Notes: a model not told the origin generated them from the sequence alone. A stretch of 5,713 nt of DNA from Leptospiraceae bacterium UBA2033 (GCA_002333425.1 DDBL01000130.1:1-5713), one strand, 5' to 3'. Positions 1 to 5,562 are shown, counted from the first letter of the stretch. Numbers and translations: made by a program.

Positions 1-1042
1 GGTGAATCGCATAACGCACATCAACCCCTTTTTCTTCTAGGAGTTCATCTAACTCATGACAAGTATGCTGAGCCTGTGCAACTGCAAGACCATAACCAGG
101 TACGATGATGACCTTCTTAGCATAACTAAGTAGAATTGCAGAGTCAGTAAGAGAAATCTCTCGCACTGTTTGATCGCCCGATGCAGATGTAATTCCAGCC
201 GCAGCACCGCCACCAAAACTTCCAAAGATTACATTCATAAGAGAGCGGTTCATCGCACTACACATAACAACTGTTAAAATCGTTCCAGCAGAACCAACTA
301 AAATCCCACCGATTAACATAACCATATTGCCGTATAAGAAACCAGCACAAGCTGCCGCAACACCAGTGAAAGAGTTTAACAGTGATATAACCACTGGCAT
401 ATCAGCTCCACCGATAGGAAGAACGAAAAGGATTCCATAGAGAATAGACAAAGCAAACATTCCATAAAAAAGTTGGCTTGCTTCTTTCGGAGTTCCCCCA
501 TTCAACACAATAAAAACACCAATTCCGATTGTGATTAACATAAGAACTGTGTTTAGAATTTTTTGTAGAGGATAGGTGACTGGTTTTTCAATTGCTTTGT
601 AACCTTGAAGTTTTCCGAATGCAATCATCGAACCTGAAAAGGAAACGGAACCAATTAACATTCCAACGAGGATAATCGCTGTTGTGCTGTTGTTTAATCC
701 ATGTTCCAAAATGGTTTCATTGTGTTGGAATTCCACTAGAGAAATTACCGCCGCACAAGCTCCCCCCATTCCATTAAACAAACTCACCATCTGAGGCATC
801 GCGGTCATCTTTACTTTACGAGCCGAAACTGCACCGAGCGCCGTTCCGATGATAAGAGCACCGATAATCCAACCATAATTATGAATTTTTTCTCCTGCCA
901 TTGTGAGAATGATCGCAAGTCCCATTCCCACTGCCGCAACCATATTTCCCTTACGAGCAGAATCAGGGTGACTTAACATTTTAAGTCCAATTACAAATGA
1001 GAGAGAAGCAAAAAAATAAGCTATTTCAATATATCCAATCAT
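1..1042 (-). CDS. pntB: NAD(P) transhydrogenase subunit beta PntB (C-terminus cut by window edge)
   Basis: Membrane subunit of the proton-translocating transhydrogenase, which transfers hydride between NADH and NADP+ coupled to inward proton flow and so supplies NADPH. I translated 347 residues; full-length PntB is about 460, so roughly the last 115 are outside the window. The N-terminal two thirds is a series of hydrophobic helices. Family signatures are MPQMVSLFNGMGG (82-94), GGADMPVVISLLNS (211-224) and CSAMNRSL (261-268). The start of the NADP(H)-binding domain shows VPGYGLAVAQAQH (314-326) followed by VRYAIH at the edge. By my alignment the E. coli proton-channel residue His91 is Asn90 here, a variant I believe is common outside the enterobacteria. 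ATG at 1042 lies 3 nt after the pntAB stop, with AAGGA (1050-1054) as ribosome binding site inside the end of pntAB, so the two genes are almost certainly cotranscribed and coupled. Confidence 0.97.
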   Translation of the reverse strand, partial: MIGYIEIAYFFASLSFVIGLKMLSHPDSARKGNMVAAVGMGLAIILTMAGEKIHNYGWIIGALIIGTALGAVSARKVKMTAMPQMVSLFNGMGGACAAVISLVEFQHNETILEHGLNNSTTAIILVGMLIGSVSFSGSMIAFGKLQGYKAIEKPVTYPLQKILNTVLMLITIGIGVFIVLNGGTPKEASQLFYGMFALSILYGILFVLPIGGADMPVVISLLNSFTGVAAACAGFLYGNMVMLIGGILVGSAGTILTVVMCSAMNRSLMNVIFGSFGGGAAAGITSASGDQTVREISLTDSAILLSYAKKVIIVPGYGLAVAQAQHTCHELDELLEEKGVDVRYAIH

Positions 1043-1045
1043 GGG

Positions 1046-1369
1046 TTAATCCTTCTTCGCCGGTGTTTTCTTTTTAAACATTTCCAGCATTCTATCTGTG
1101 ACGACAAATCCGCCGACCACGTTTAGAGTTCCGAGGATAACAGCGATAAAACCTAGAATCAGAGAAAGTGTATCATCTTCCTTAGCCTGTCCCATCACAA
1201 TGATTGCTCCCACAATTACCACACCGTGAATCGCATTTGCACCCGACATGAGAGGTGTATGCAGAACTGCCGGTACTTTAGAGATGATTTCAATCCCTAC
1301 AAAAATAGAAAGAACAAGCATATAAATCATTGCTTTGTTCTCAACCAAAAACTTTAATATTTCTTCCAT
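1046..1369 (-). CDS. pntAB: NAD(P) transhydrogenase alpha-2 subunit (membrane part of split PntA)
   Basis: Small membrane subunit (107 residues) of a three-subunit transhydrogenase, equal to the C-terminal transmembrane part of the fused E. coli PntA. Three hydrophobic segments lie at about 12-31, 46-62 and 68-90. The conserved motif HTPLMSGANAIHG (37-49) follows the first helix, and the family-typical FVVTDRMLEMFKKK (88-101) closes the protein before a lysine-rich tail. I chose ATG 1369 because AGGAG (1375-1379) sits 5 nt upstream and family proteins begin close to this point. Opening the frame to 1513 would translate a dispersed repeat. It works with PntB directly downstream (3-nt gap) and with PntAA upstream, from which it is separated by 192 nt containing that repeat. 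Confidence 0.96.
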   Translation of the reverse strand: MEEILKFLVENKAMIYMLVLSIFVGIEIISKVPAVLHTPLMSGANAIHGVVIVGAIIVMGQAKEDDTLSLILGFIAVILGTLNVVGGFVVTDRMLEMFKKKTPAKKD

Positions 1370-1416
1370 AATAGCTCCTAAGATTTGCCACAGAGGCACT
1401 CGATAGTAAAATACTG

Positions 1417-1428
1417 TATTTATAAATA
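1417..1428. repeat. 12-bp perfect AT palindrome upstream of pntAB
   Basis: TATTTATAAATA reads the same on both strands and lies in the AT-rich part of the pntAA-pntAB gap. It could be part of a secondary promoter for pntAB-pntB or a weak hairpin, but no convincing -35 box is paired with it. In AT-rich DNA such a palindrome can arise by chance. Confidence 0.35.
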
Positions 1429-1451
1429 AGCTAATTTGTTTTTTGGAAACT

Positions 1452-1516
1452 GTCATCCTGAGCATGTCGAAGGATACTACAACTATTGAGTATGGATTCG
1501 ACAGGCTCACCATGAC
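1452..1516. repeat. 65-bp imperfect palindromic dispersed repeat between pntAA and pntAB
   Basis: The left arm begins GTCATCCTGAGCATGTCGAA (1452-1471). The reverse complement of the right arm begins GTCATGGTGAGCCTGTCGAA. The first 20 positions agree except at three, and a further ATACT matches deeper in, leaving a short loop around 1478-1489. The core 'GTCATCCTGAGC...TGTCGAAGGAT' is a pattern I recognise from interspersed repeats in several bacterial phyla, where spurious translations read 'HAQDD' or 'LRMT'; both appear here in reading frames over this stretch. It does not encode a protein. In the pnt transcript it would fold into a long hairpin between the alpha-1 and alpha-2 genes. That could lower downstream expression or mark an RNA processing site, which is inference. 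Confidence 0.8.
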
Positions 1517-1561
1517 GCCCGAAATTCAAATGACTTGTGTATATACAAAATTCCATTTCAA

Positions 1562-2689
1562 TCACTTGTTGATTAGTTCCAAGGTTTGTTTGTGACGGAC
1601 TTCTCCGGCGTGAGCGATACATGTTCCGGAAATAATTTCATCGTTAAAATTGAGTTCAATTTTTCCTTCTTTCGAAAGCATGTTCTTTAAGAAGTTGATG
1701 ATATTTTTCCCAAACATCTTACTTGCGTCAAAAGGAATTGTAGAAGCAAGATTGGAATTTCCAATGATCGTAACACCATGAGCAACAATCGTTTTATTGT
1801 TCTCGGTTAATTGACAGTTACCGCCAGTAGATGCCGCCAAATCCACAATCACAGAGCCTTTTTTCATTTCTTTTACCATATCTTCGGTAATGAGAACAGG
1901 CGCTTTTTTCCCTGGAATTTGGGCAGTTGTGATGATAACATCTGACTTAACAGCGGACTTATGAATTGCCTCTCGTTGACGATTCTTGTAGTCTTCCGTT
2001 TGCTCGACTGCATAACCACCCGCTTTAGAAGCGTCAGCCGCTCCTTCTACTTCCACAAACTTTCCACCAAGAGACATGACTTGCTCTTTTACTTCCGGGC
2101 GAGTATCAAATACTTCGGTCACAGCACCCAAACGTTTCGATGTGGCTATTGCTTGTAAGCCGGCAACCCCCGCGCCCATGATGAGCATCTTAGAAGGAGG
2201 AATTGCACCAGCAGCAGTAGTAAGCATAGGGAAAAAATGCGGCAAATGACTTGCTGCGGTTAATACCGCTTTATACCCTGCAACAGTAGCTTGCGAGGAA
2301 AGAATATCCATCGACTGCGCACGAGTGATACGAGGAATTGTATCCATACTGAAAACGGAAACTTTTTTCTCGTTCAAGACTTTAATCAAAGGATAATTGA
2401 ATAAAGGTTGGAGGACAGCAAATAAAATCGCGCCGGACTTTAAACCATCAATCTCTTCTTGTTCGGGAAGCTGGATTTTGATAACAGCCTCTGCTTGGCT
2501 CAGAAGTTCCTTTTTAGAAACAATCGTAGCACCGACTTTTTTGTATTCATCGTCGGAAGCAAACGCACTGTCCCCAGCACCTTTCTCAACAATGACCGTT
2601 TGCCCCATTTTAATGAGTGCATCCACAGACTCGGGGAGCATCGCAACGCGTTTTTCGTCCCCACTTTCTTTTAAAATACCAAATTTCAT
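1562..2689 (-). CDS. pntAA: NAD(P) transhydrogenase alpha-1 subunit (soluble NAD(H)-binding domain I)
   Basis: Soluble NAD(H)-binding subunit (375 residues, normal length for the split form) of proton-translocating transhydrogenase, related to alanine dehydrogenase. The N-terminus has GILKES and EKRVAMLPESV (12-22). The 'RQD loop' is present in PRITRAQSMD, with Arg120, Gln125 and Asp128. A Rossmann nucleotide-binding turn GAGVAGLQA (172-180) is followed by VFDTRPEVKEQV (193-204), whose Asp195 is the expected acidic residue for NAD ribose. AGGYA (223-227) marks the mobile loop, and TTAQIPGKKAPVLIT (254-268) and VDLAASTGGNC (282-292) are conserved family stretches. It heads the pnt operon. The ribosome binding site is weak (GAG near 2700), and a candidate -10 on the minus strand, TACAAT (2725-2730), has no good -35, so the promoter is not settled. 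The gene has no membrane segments and docks on PntAB-PntB from the cytoplasm. Confidence 0.97.
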   Translation of the reverse strand: MKFGILKESGDEKRVAMLPESVDALIKMGQTVIVEKGAGDSAFASDDEYKKVGATIVSKKELLSQAEAVIKIQLPEQEEIDGLKSGAILFAVLQPLFNYPLIKVLNEKKVSVFSMDTIPRITRAQSMDILSSQATVAGYKAVLTAASHLPHFFPMLTTAAGAIPPSKMLIMGAGVAGLQAIATSKRLGAVTEVFDTRPEVKEQVMSLGGKFVEVEGAADASKAGGYAVEQTEDYKNRQREAIHKSAVKSDVIITTAQIPGKKAPVLITEDMVKEMKKGSVIVDLAASTGGNCQLTENNKTIVAHGVTIIGNSNLASTIPFDASKMFGKNIINFLKNMLSKEGKIELNFNDEIISGTCIAHAGEVRHKQTLELINK

Positions 2690-2778
2690 AGTTTTTAATC
2701 TCTACCACTACGTTTTTTGTACGCATTGTAGAAGCAAGTCTAAAAAAGAGTGGTTCATGGATTCGCATGAAATAGAGT

Positions 2779-2807
2779 TTGCAAAAACAGGATTAACTCG
2801 ATTTAAT
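2779..2807 (+). promoter_or_regulatory. Candidate sigma-70 promoter for the ankyrin lipoprotein gene
   Basis: TTGCAA (2779-2784) and TTTAAT (2802-2807) are separated by exactly 17 bp, a good match to -35 and -10 boxes apart from the second base of the -10. Transcription would start near 2814 and leave a leader of about 37 nt. A possible ribosome binding site AAGG (2833-2836) is 14 nt before the ATG, which is rather far. Confidence 0.4.
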
Positions 2808-2850
2808 GGAATTAACAAATGCTATATTTAGCAAGGTCAAATAAAAACAA

Positions 2851-3510
2851 ATGAGAAAAAACTATATTAGCAAAGTAACATATAACTTAGTATTGAGCAT
2901 CATCTTTTTACTAGGCACAAACTGCCTAACGACTGGAATTCATAAGTCATCAAAAAATGGTGATTTGGCTACAACCCAGAGATTAATTTCTGAAGGAGTC
3001 AGTGTAAATGAATCAGACAGTTGGAGTTTTCATCCGCTTCATTATGCCGCGGAGAATGGACATTTAACAATTGCAAAACTTCTACTCGAAAATGGTGCGA
3101 ATATTCATGCACTGGACGTTCGTGAATATACTCCTTTGCATTTAGCTGCAAAAGAAGGGCGTTCCGAAATGGTTCAGTATTTATTAACCAAAGGTGCAAA
3201 CAAGGAACTTAAATCCTCTACAACCGCCTATGAAAGAACTCCACTAGATCTAGCGGTAATGGGCAATCACGAATCAACCAAGCAGGTTTTATATGATTGG
3301 ATTATAGTTGAAGAAATTCCAAAAGAAACCAAAACTCAAACCGCTCCCAAAGGAGTTTATAAAGATATAGTGACATTACGAAATGGCGACATACTCGAAA
3401 ATGTAAAAGCAGTGGTTAATCGTAATTCTGTCCTCGTTATCAACTCAAAAGGAAAAACAACAGAATATAAAAAAGCCGATGTAAAAAAGATTTCCCTACG
3501 AAGAATCTAG
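2851..3510 (+). CDS. Ankyrin-repeat predicted lipoprotein with C-terminal LRNGD beta domain
   Basis: The 219-residue protein has a signal peptide (basic MRKNYISK, hydrophobic core about 12-22) ending at Cys25 in LLGTNC. Asn at -1 makes the lipobox non-canonical, though spirochaetal lipoboxes are known to be looser. It is therefore a probable envelope lipoprotein. Ankyrin repeats follow: a degenerate first unit (about 31-57), two clear units with PLHYAAENGH (62-71) and TPLHLAAKEGR (94-104), and a partial one with TPLDLAVMGNH (130-140). After a lysine/threonine-rich linker (about 156-168), residues 170-217 look like a small beta domain: IVTLRNGDILENVK, then VLVINSKGKTTEY, then ADVKKISLRR. I associate that pattern with spirochaetal envelope proteins from memory. 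The partner bound by the ankyrin repeats is unknown. The gene stands alone, diverges from pntAA and converges on higA with a 38-bp gap and no visible terminator. Confidence 0.85.
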   Translation: MRKNYISKVTYNLVLSIIFLLGTNCLTTGIHKSSKNGDLATTQRLISEGVSVNESDSWSFHPLHYAAENGHLTIAKLLLENGANIHALDVREYTPLHLAAKEGRSEMVQYLLTKGANKELKSSTTAYERTPLDLAVMGNHESTKQVLYDWIIVEEIPKETKTQTAPKGVYKDIVTLRNGDILENVKAVVNRNSVLVINSKGKTTEYKKADVKKISLRRI

Positions 3511-3527
3511 TTAGCACAAATCTAATA

Positions 3528-3549
3528 TTACCCACATAGGCATAACCCC
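3528..3549. repeat. Copy 1 of a two-part motif (TTACCCACA + AGGCATAACC)
   Basis: The ank-higA junction carries TTACCCACA (3528-3536), one T, then AGGCATAACC (3538-3547). The same two blocks occur at the right edge of the window in the opposite order (5694-5712). The motif ends on the first base of the higA stop codon. It may mark a dispersed or tandem 20-bp repeat, but with only two sites visible this is tentative. Confidence 0.35.
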
Positions 3550-3836
3550 TACGCCGACATCGCTAACTTAACCACATTCCTAGGCTTTTCGCGTAACGCA
3601 TTCCAAATATCTAATTTAGTTTGCATGGCGAGCCAACTTTCAGGAGTTGTGTTAGTCGCAAGAGCAACTCGAATTGCGGTTTCTGGTGTTAGACTGCAAC
3701 GCCCATTGATAATTTCAGAAAGAGTTTTGCGAGAAACTCCAAGGCAGTGAGACGCTTCTGTAATAGTTATTCCCAAAGGTTTGATTATATCTTCATACAA
3801 TACTTCTCCGGGATGAGTAGGCTTTCTAGTTTTCAT
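3549..3836 (-). CDS. higA: HigA-family antitoxin (helix-turn-helix)
   Basis: Antitoxin of a type II toxin-antitoxin pair: it binds and neutralises HigB and, as in other HigBA modules, probably represses its own promoter. The 95-residue protein begins with the family hallmark RKPTHPGEVLYEDIIKPLG (4-22). A helix-turn-helix spans about 25-46 (TEASHCLGVSRKTLSEIING), followed by LTPETAIRVALATNTTPESWL (49-69). I chose ATG 3836 rather than the in-frame GTG at 3845: AAGGAG (3845-3850) is 8 nt before this ATG, whereas the GTG would overlap the ribosome binding site itself. The gene starts 12 nt after the higB stop and its ribosome binding site overlaps that stop, so translation is likely coupled. Toxin-before-antitoxin order is normal for higBA. 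Length matches the family, with no sign of decay. Confidence 0.94.
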   Translation of the reverse strand: MKTRKPTHPGEVLYEDIIKPLGITITEASHCLGVSRKTLSEIINGRCSLTPETAIRVALATNTTPESWLAMQTKLDIWNALREKPRNVVKLAMSA

Positions 3837-3844
3837 CGTATTCA

Positions 3845-3850
3845 CTCCTT
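3845..3850 (-). promoter_or_regulatory. Ribosome binding site fixing the higA start
   Basis: AAGGAG on the minus strand overlaps the higB stop codon (3849-3851) and lies 8 nt before ATG 3836. It rules out GTG 3845, whose first base is the last G of this site, and it suggests that ribosomes finishing higB feed higA. Confidence 0.8.
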
Positions 3851-4127
3851 AATGATAATCTTCATAATCTACAACTTTGGCATTTTCGCCTTCAAACTCA
3901 AAGGTTACTCTCCAATTTCCATTGACCCATACAGACCAACGATTCTGATTTTTTCCAATCAACCGATGGAGGCTGTAGGCAGGAAGATTCATATCATTCG
4001 GTTCTATTGAAGCATCTAACCTATCAAGAATCCTTCCTAATTTTTCAGCATGACTTGGAATAATTCCACTTTTTGATCCTGTCTCAAAAAACTTTTGTAA
4101 ACCCTTATGCTTAAATGAGCGAATCAT
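3849..4127 (-). CDS. higB: HigB-family mRNA interferase toxin
   Basis: RelE/HigB-superfamily toxin ('killer' family) that cleaves mRNA on the ribosome when not bound by HigA. The 92-residue protein aligns without gaps, from my memory of the sequence, to Proteus vulgaris HigB, which is also 92 residues. Visible family features are MIRSFKHKGLQKFFETG (1-17), LNLPAYSLHRL-like NLPAYSLHRL (47-56), WSVWVNGNWRVTFEFEG (64-80) and the C-terminal VDYEDYH (86-92). Arg73, Asp90, Tyr91 and His92, the catalytic set described for HigB, are kept; the Lys57 position is Ile here, with Lys59 close by. There is no Shine-Dalgarno near ATG 4127, and the predicted transcription start is almost at the ATG, so the mRNA may be leaderless. 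The gene looks intact. Confidence 0.94.
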   Translation of the reverse strand: MIRSFKHKGLQKFFETGSKSGIIPSHAEKLGRILDRLDASIEPNDMNLPAYSLHRLIGKNQNRWSVWVNGNWRVTFEFEGENAKVVDYEDYH

Positions 4128-4133
4128 TTCACA

Positions 4134-4161
4134 AATGTAACCTTATAGGTGACAAAGTCAA
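4134..4161 (-). promoter_or_regulatory. Candidate higBA promoter
   Basis: On the minus strand TTGACT (4156-4161) is a good -35, and TACATT (4134-4139), 16 bp further on, is a moderate -10. This places the start of transcription close to the higB ATG at 4127. An alternative -10, TATAAG (4142-4147), fits the consensus better but has a poor -35 (TTTATT). Both options overlap the palindrome at 4137-4153. Confidence 0.5.
4137..4153. promoter_or_regulatory. Candidate HigA operator inside the higBA promoter
   Basis: GTAACCTTATAGGTGAC is an imperfect palindrome of the form GTnACCT-N3-AGGTnAC. It occupies the spacer between the -35 and -10 boxes and touches the -10, where bound HigA would block RNA polymerase. 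Autorepression through a palindrome at this place is usual for HigBA modules; the assignment here is inferred from position and symmetry. Confidence 0.5.
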
Positions 4162-4191
4162 TTAAATAAATCTATTTTTTTACTTAGGTTA

Positions 4192-4245
4192 TACCATTTC
4201 CCAAAAAGAATTGCGTCTTACAACTTCAAAAATGTCGAAATGGTA
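4192..4245. repeat. 9-bp perfect inverted repeat, 36-bp spacer
   Basis: TACCATTTC (4192-4200) is repeated in reverse complement as GAAATGGTA (4237-4245). No gene lies across it. It sits upstream of higB and abuts a second inverted repeat, sharing bases 4244-4245. It may be a remnant of a small mobile element or a structured RNA; neither is shown. Confidence 0.6.
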
Positions 4246-4303
4246 CATACTGATTCGCTTTTCTATAAAATCTTGCGCAACGATTAAATAGAATCAGTAT
4301 ATA
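4244..4303. repeat. 13-bp inverted repeat (12/13), 34-bp spacer
   Basis: TACATACTGATTC (4244-4256) matches the reverse complement of GAATCAGTATATA (4291-4303) at 12 of 13 positions. The loop holds a further 8-bp palindrome, TTGCGCAA (4273-4280). Together with the neighbouring inverted repeat it fills most of the region between higB and hpf. The structure exceeds what I would expect by chance for so short a gap, but the function is unknown. Confidence 0.65.
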
Positions 4304-4336
4304 ACAAGAGGAATTAAATTCTAAAAGAACGGGGGC

Positions 4337-4359
4337 AAAGGGGGAGAATCCCCCTTTTT
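4337..4359. terminator. Intrinsic terminator hairpin downstream of hpf
   Basis: AAAGGGGG (4337-4344) and CCCCCTTT (4350-4357) form a perfect 8-bp stem with a 5-nt loop. It lies 24 nt beyond the hpf stop and is the natural terminator for the minus-strand hpf transcript, but on that strand only three U residues follow the G/C stem before a C-rich run. On the plus strand the run is five U residues, better suited to ending a plus-strand transcript, although no plus-strand gene is present. A second GGGGG (4331-4335) can compete for the same CCCCC. Confidence 0.65.
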
Positions 4360-4380
4360 AAAAATCTATTGAAAGACGTT

Positions 4381-4668
4381 TTAGTGTTTCGCGCGTTTGT
4401 CGTGGTGATGGCTTAATTGTTTTTCGAGTTTGTCTTCTATGCCATCAATGCAAGCATGAATTTCTTTGTCAGTGTTGTGAGCGTTAAAATCAGTTTTGTC
4501 CGCGTGAATATTTACAGTAGCAGTGATTTCTCCATGCACTTTTTCAAAACTTACTTCTGCCTTGGTGATCTCATGAACGTATTTTGTCAATCTGCCTAAT
4601 TTGTCATTTGCATAGGTTTCTGTAGCTTCAGATCGGTCTAAATGTTTCCATGTATATTTAATTTTCAT
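4381..4668 (-). CDS. hpf: Short-form ribosome hibernation promoting factor (HPF/RaiA family)
   Basis: Binds the 30S decoding region of idle ribosomes and silences them during stress or stationary phase. At 95 residues it consists only of the conserved beta-alpha-beta-beta-beta-alpha domain and lacks the C-terminal dimerisation domain of long HPFs (about 180 residues). Family features are MKIKYTWKHLDRSEATETYANDK-like residues 1-23 with the E/A helix, AEVSFEK (37-43), ATVNIHADKTDFNAHNTDKEIHA (50-72, second half of the sheet) and the helix CIDGIEDKLEKQLSHH (73-88). The tail HHHDKRAKH is basic and histidine-rich. A strong ribosome binding site GGGAGGAG (4676-4683) precedes ATG 4668. A TTGACT box on the minus strand (4711-4716) could be a -35, but no convincing -10 follows. 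The upstream methyltransferase gene ends 102 bp away, so cotranscription is possible. A hairpin terminator follows the stop. Confidence 0.92.
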   Translation of the reverse strand: MKIKYTWKHLDRSEATETYANDKLGRLTKYVHEITKAEVSFEKVHGEITATVNIHADKTDFNAHNTDKEIHACIDGIEDKLEKQLSHHHDKRAKH

Positions 4669-4770
4669 TTTATTTCTCCTCCCTTTTTAGTTTTCTAGAG
4701 AAAGACTCCAAGTCAAGTAAAATCGCATTTTCTTTTAGAGCCAAAGACAAGGCTTTTGCTATGATTATTA

Positions 4771-5562
4771 TCAGGCGAACTGAGAATGCCTACAGATTTT
4801 AGAATCCCATTCTGCTCGATTTTCTAATCCTAATTCTAGCGGATAACGGGCGTAACTCTTTTCTCGACGCAAAAGCCAATCCTTAGAAAGTAAATTCTCC
4901 TTTTCTATTTGCGAATCTGGACATTTGGAATAGGCAATTGTGGTTTCAGATTTTGGTCCCATTCCAATTCCTTTTCCAACCCAAAATCCAGCATGAAGTA
5001 AGGCTGATCGAACTGCGGTAGACGCCGAGTATGTGTAAAGTCTAGTTAGTTTTTCAGAAGATTGTAAATGTAAAAACAGTTTCAGAAAAAAATCTGCCTT
5101 CCAAAGTGGAGCATCTGTCTTAAATGAAAACGGATCATAGAAAATCAAATCAGGAATTTTTTCTAAAGAAAAGGATTTAGCAAAATCTCCCAATACCAAT
5201 TTCCAAACGATATGTCCCGATTCAGATTTCCAAATTCCATGTTCTAGTAATTTTTTGGGTGCCTTGTGGTGCAAATGAGGAAAACACTCTGCATTCTTAA
5301 TTGCAAGTTTGAGTGGATCTAAGTCCGATTCAAAACTAATTAATTGCATTGGTCTTGGATTAGAAACTCCTTCATGACATACAATCGCCGCCATAACATT
5401 AGTAGCCGCACCCAGTCCCACATCCCAGATCACGAGTGGATTCGTTTGTTCTTCTTGTTGGAATTGATCTGGCGGGTTAATCGAAATTAGCCTTTCAGAG
5501 AGTTTGGATTGTTTAATGTAAAGTTCGTTTGCTTCCTCTGTTGGATTACTTACGGAGTGCAT
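4771..5562 (-). CDS. mnmD: MnmD/MnmC-type tRNA wobble-uridine methyltransferase (true start probably upstream)
   Basis: S-adenosylmethionine-dependent methyltransferase of the MnmC N-domain family, which completes mnm5(s2)U34 in tRNA by methylating the nm5 group. Counting from ATG 5562 (263 residues), the SAM-binding turn is IWDVGLGAATN (45-55) and the acidic residue after strand 2 is in SFESDLDP (76-83). The active-site motif is LIFYDPFSFKTDAPLW (139-154), matching the family DAF.P.xNP.xW pattern. The C-terminal part shows YTYSASTAVRSALLHAGF (176-193) and the GPKSETTIA loop (202-210). It stands alone, without the MnmC FAD-oxidase domain. This start begins at MHS, which in relatives is an internal conserved site (E-x-x-HS). 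The in-frame sequence before it also fits the family, so the protein very likely extends upstream (see 5563-5619). The exact tRNA substrate is inferred from the family. Confidence 0.88.
   Translation of the reverse strand: MHSVSNPTEEANELYIKQSKLSERLISINPPDQFQQEEQTNPLVIWDVGLGAATNVMAAIVCHEGVSNPRPMQLISFESDLDPLKLAIKNAECFPHLHHKAPKKLLEHGIWKSESGHIVWKLVLGDFAKSFSLEKIPDLIFYDPFSFKTDAPLWKADFFLKLFLHLQSSEKLTRLYTYSASTAVRSALLHAGFWVGKGIGMGPKSETTIAYSKCPDSQIEKENLLSKDWLLRREKSYARYPLELGLENRAEWDSKICRHSQFA

Noticed and set aside
82..94. Loss of a channel residue in PntB (Asn90 where E. coli has His91), considered as a sign of an inactive enzyme
   Set aside because: The numbers here are residues of PntB, encoded at about 761-799. 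Other bacterial PntB proteins of the 'LFNG' type carry Asn at this place, and all other motifs are intact, so it is a normal variant.
1370..1513. Upstream extension of pntAB to an apparent start at 1513
   Set aside because: The extra residues (including SFDMLRMTVSK) are a translation of the dispersed palindromic repeat. ATG 1369 has a proper AGGAG and matches the length of alpha-2 subunits.
1431..1622. 63-codon minus-strand frame across the pntAA-pntAB gap
   Set aside because: It reads through the repeat in another frame (RHAQDD signature) and overlaps the end of pntAA; a known kind of spurious ORF.
2397..2831. 144-codon plus-strand frame over the start of pntAA
   Set aside because: It is antisense to a well-conserved gene and shows no family features of its own; a shadow frame.
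3510..3567. Integron-like attC site around higBA, suggested by GTTAGC (3510-3515) and GCTAAC (3562-3567)
   Set aside because: The core consensus GTTRRRY/RYYYAAC is not met, one arm lies in the higA coding end, and no second site appears beyond higB. Chance inverted hexamers are more likely.
3837..3845. GTG start for higA at 3845
   Set aside because: The GTG overlaps the AAGGAG ribosome binding site, which is spaced ideally for ATG 3836.
3747..4010. 87-codon plus-strand frame across higA/higB
   Set aside because: Antisense to two convincing genes and without recognisable features.
4738..4757. Terminator after mnmD from AGCC...GGCT
   Set aside because: The stem has only four pairs, and the T run lies on the plus strand, not on the mnmD strand.
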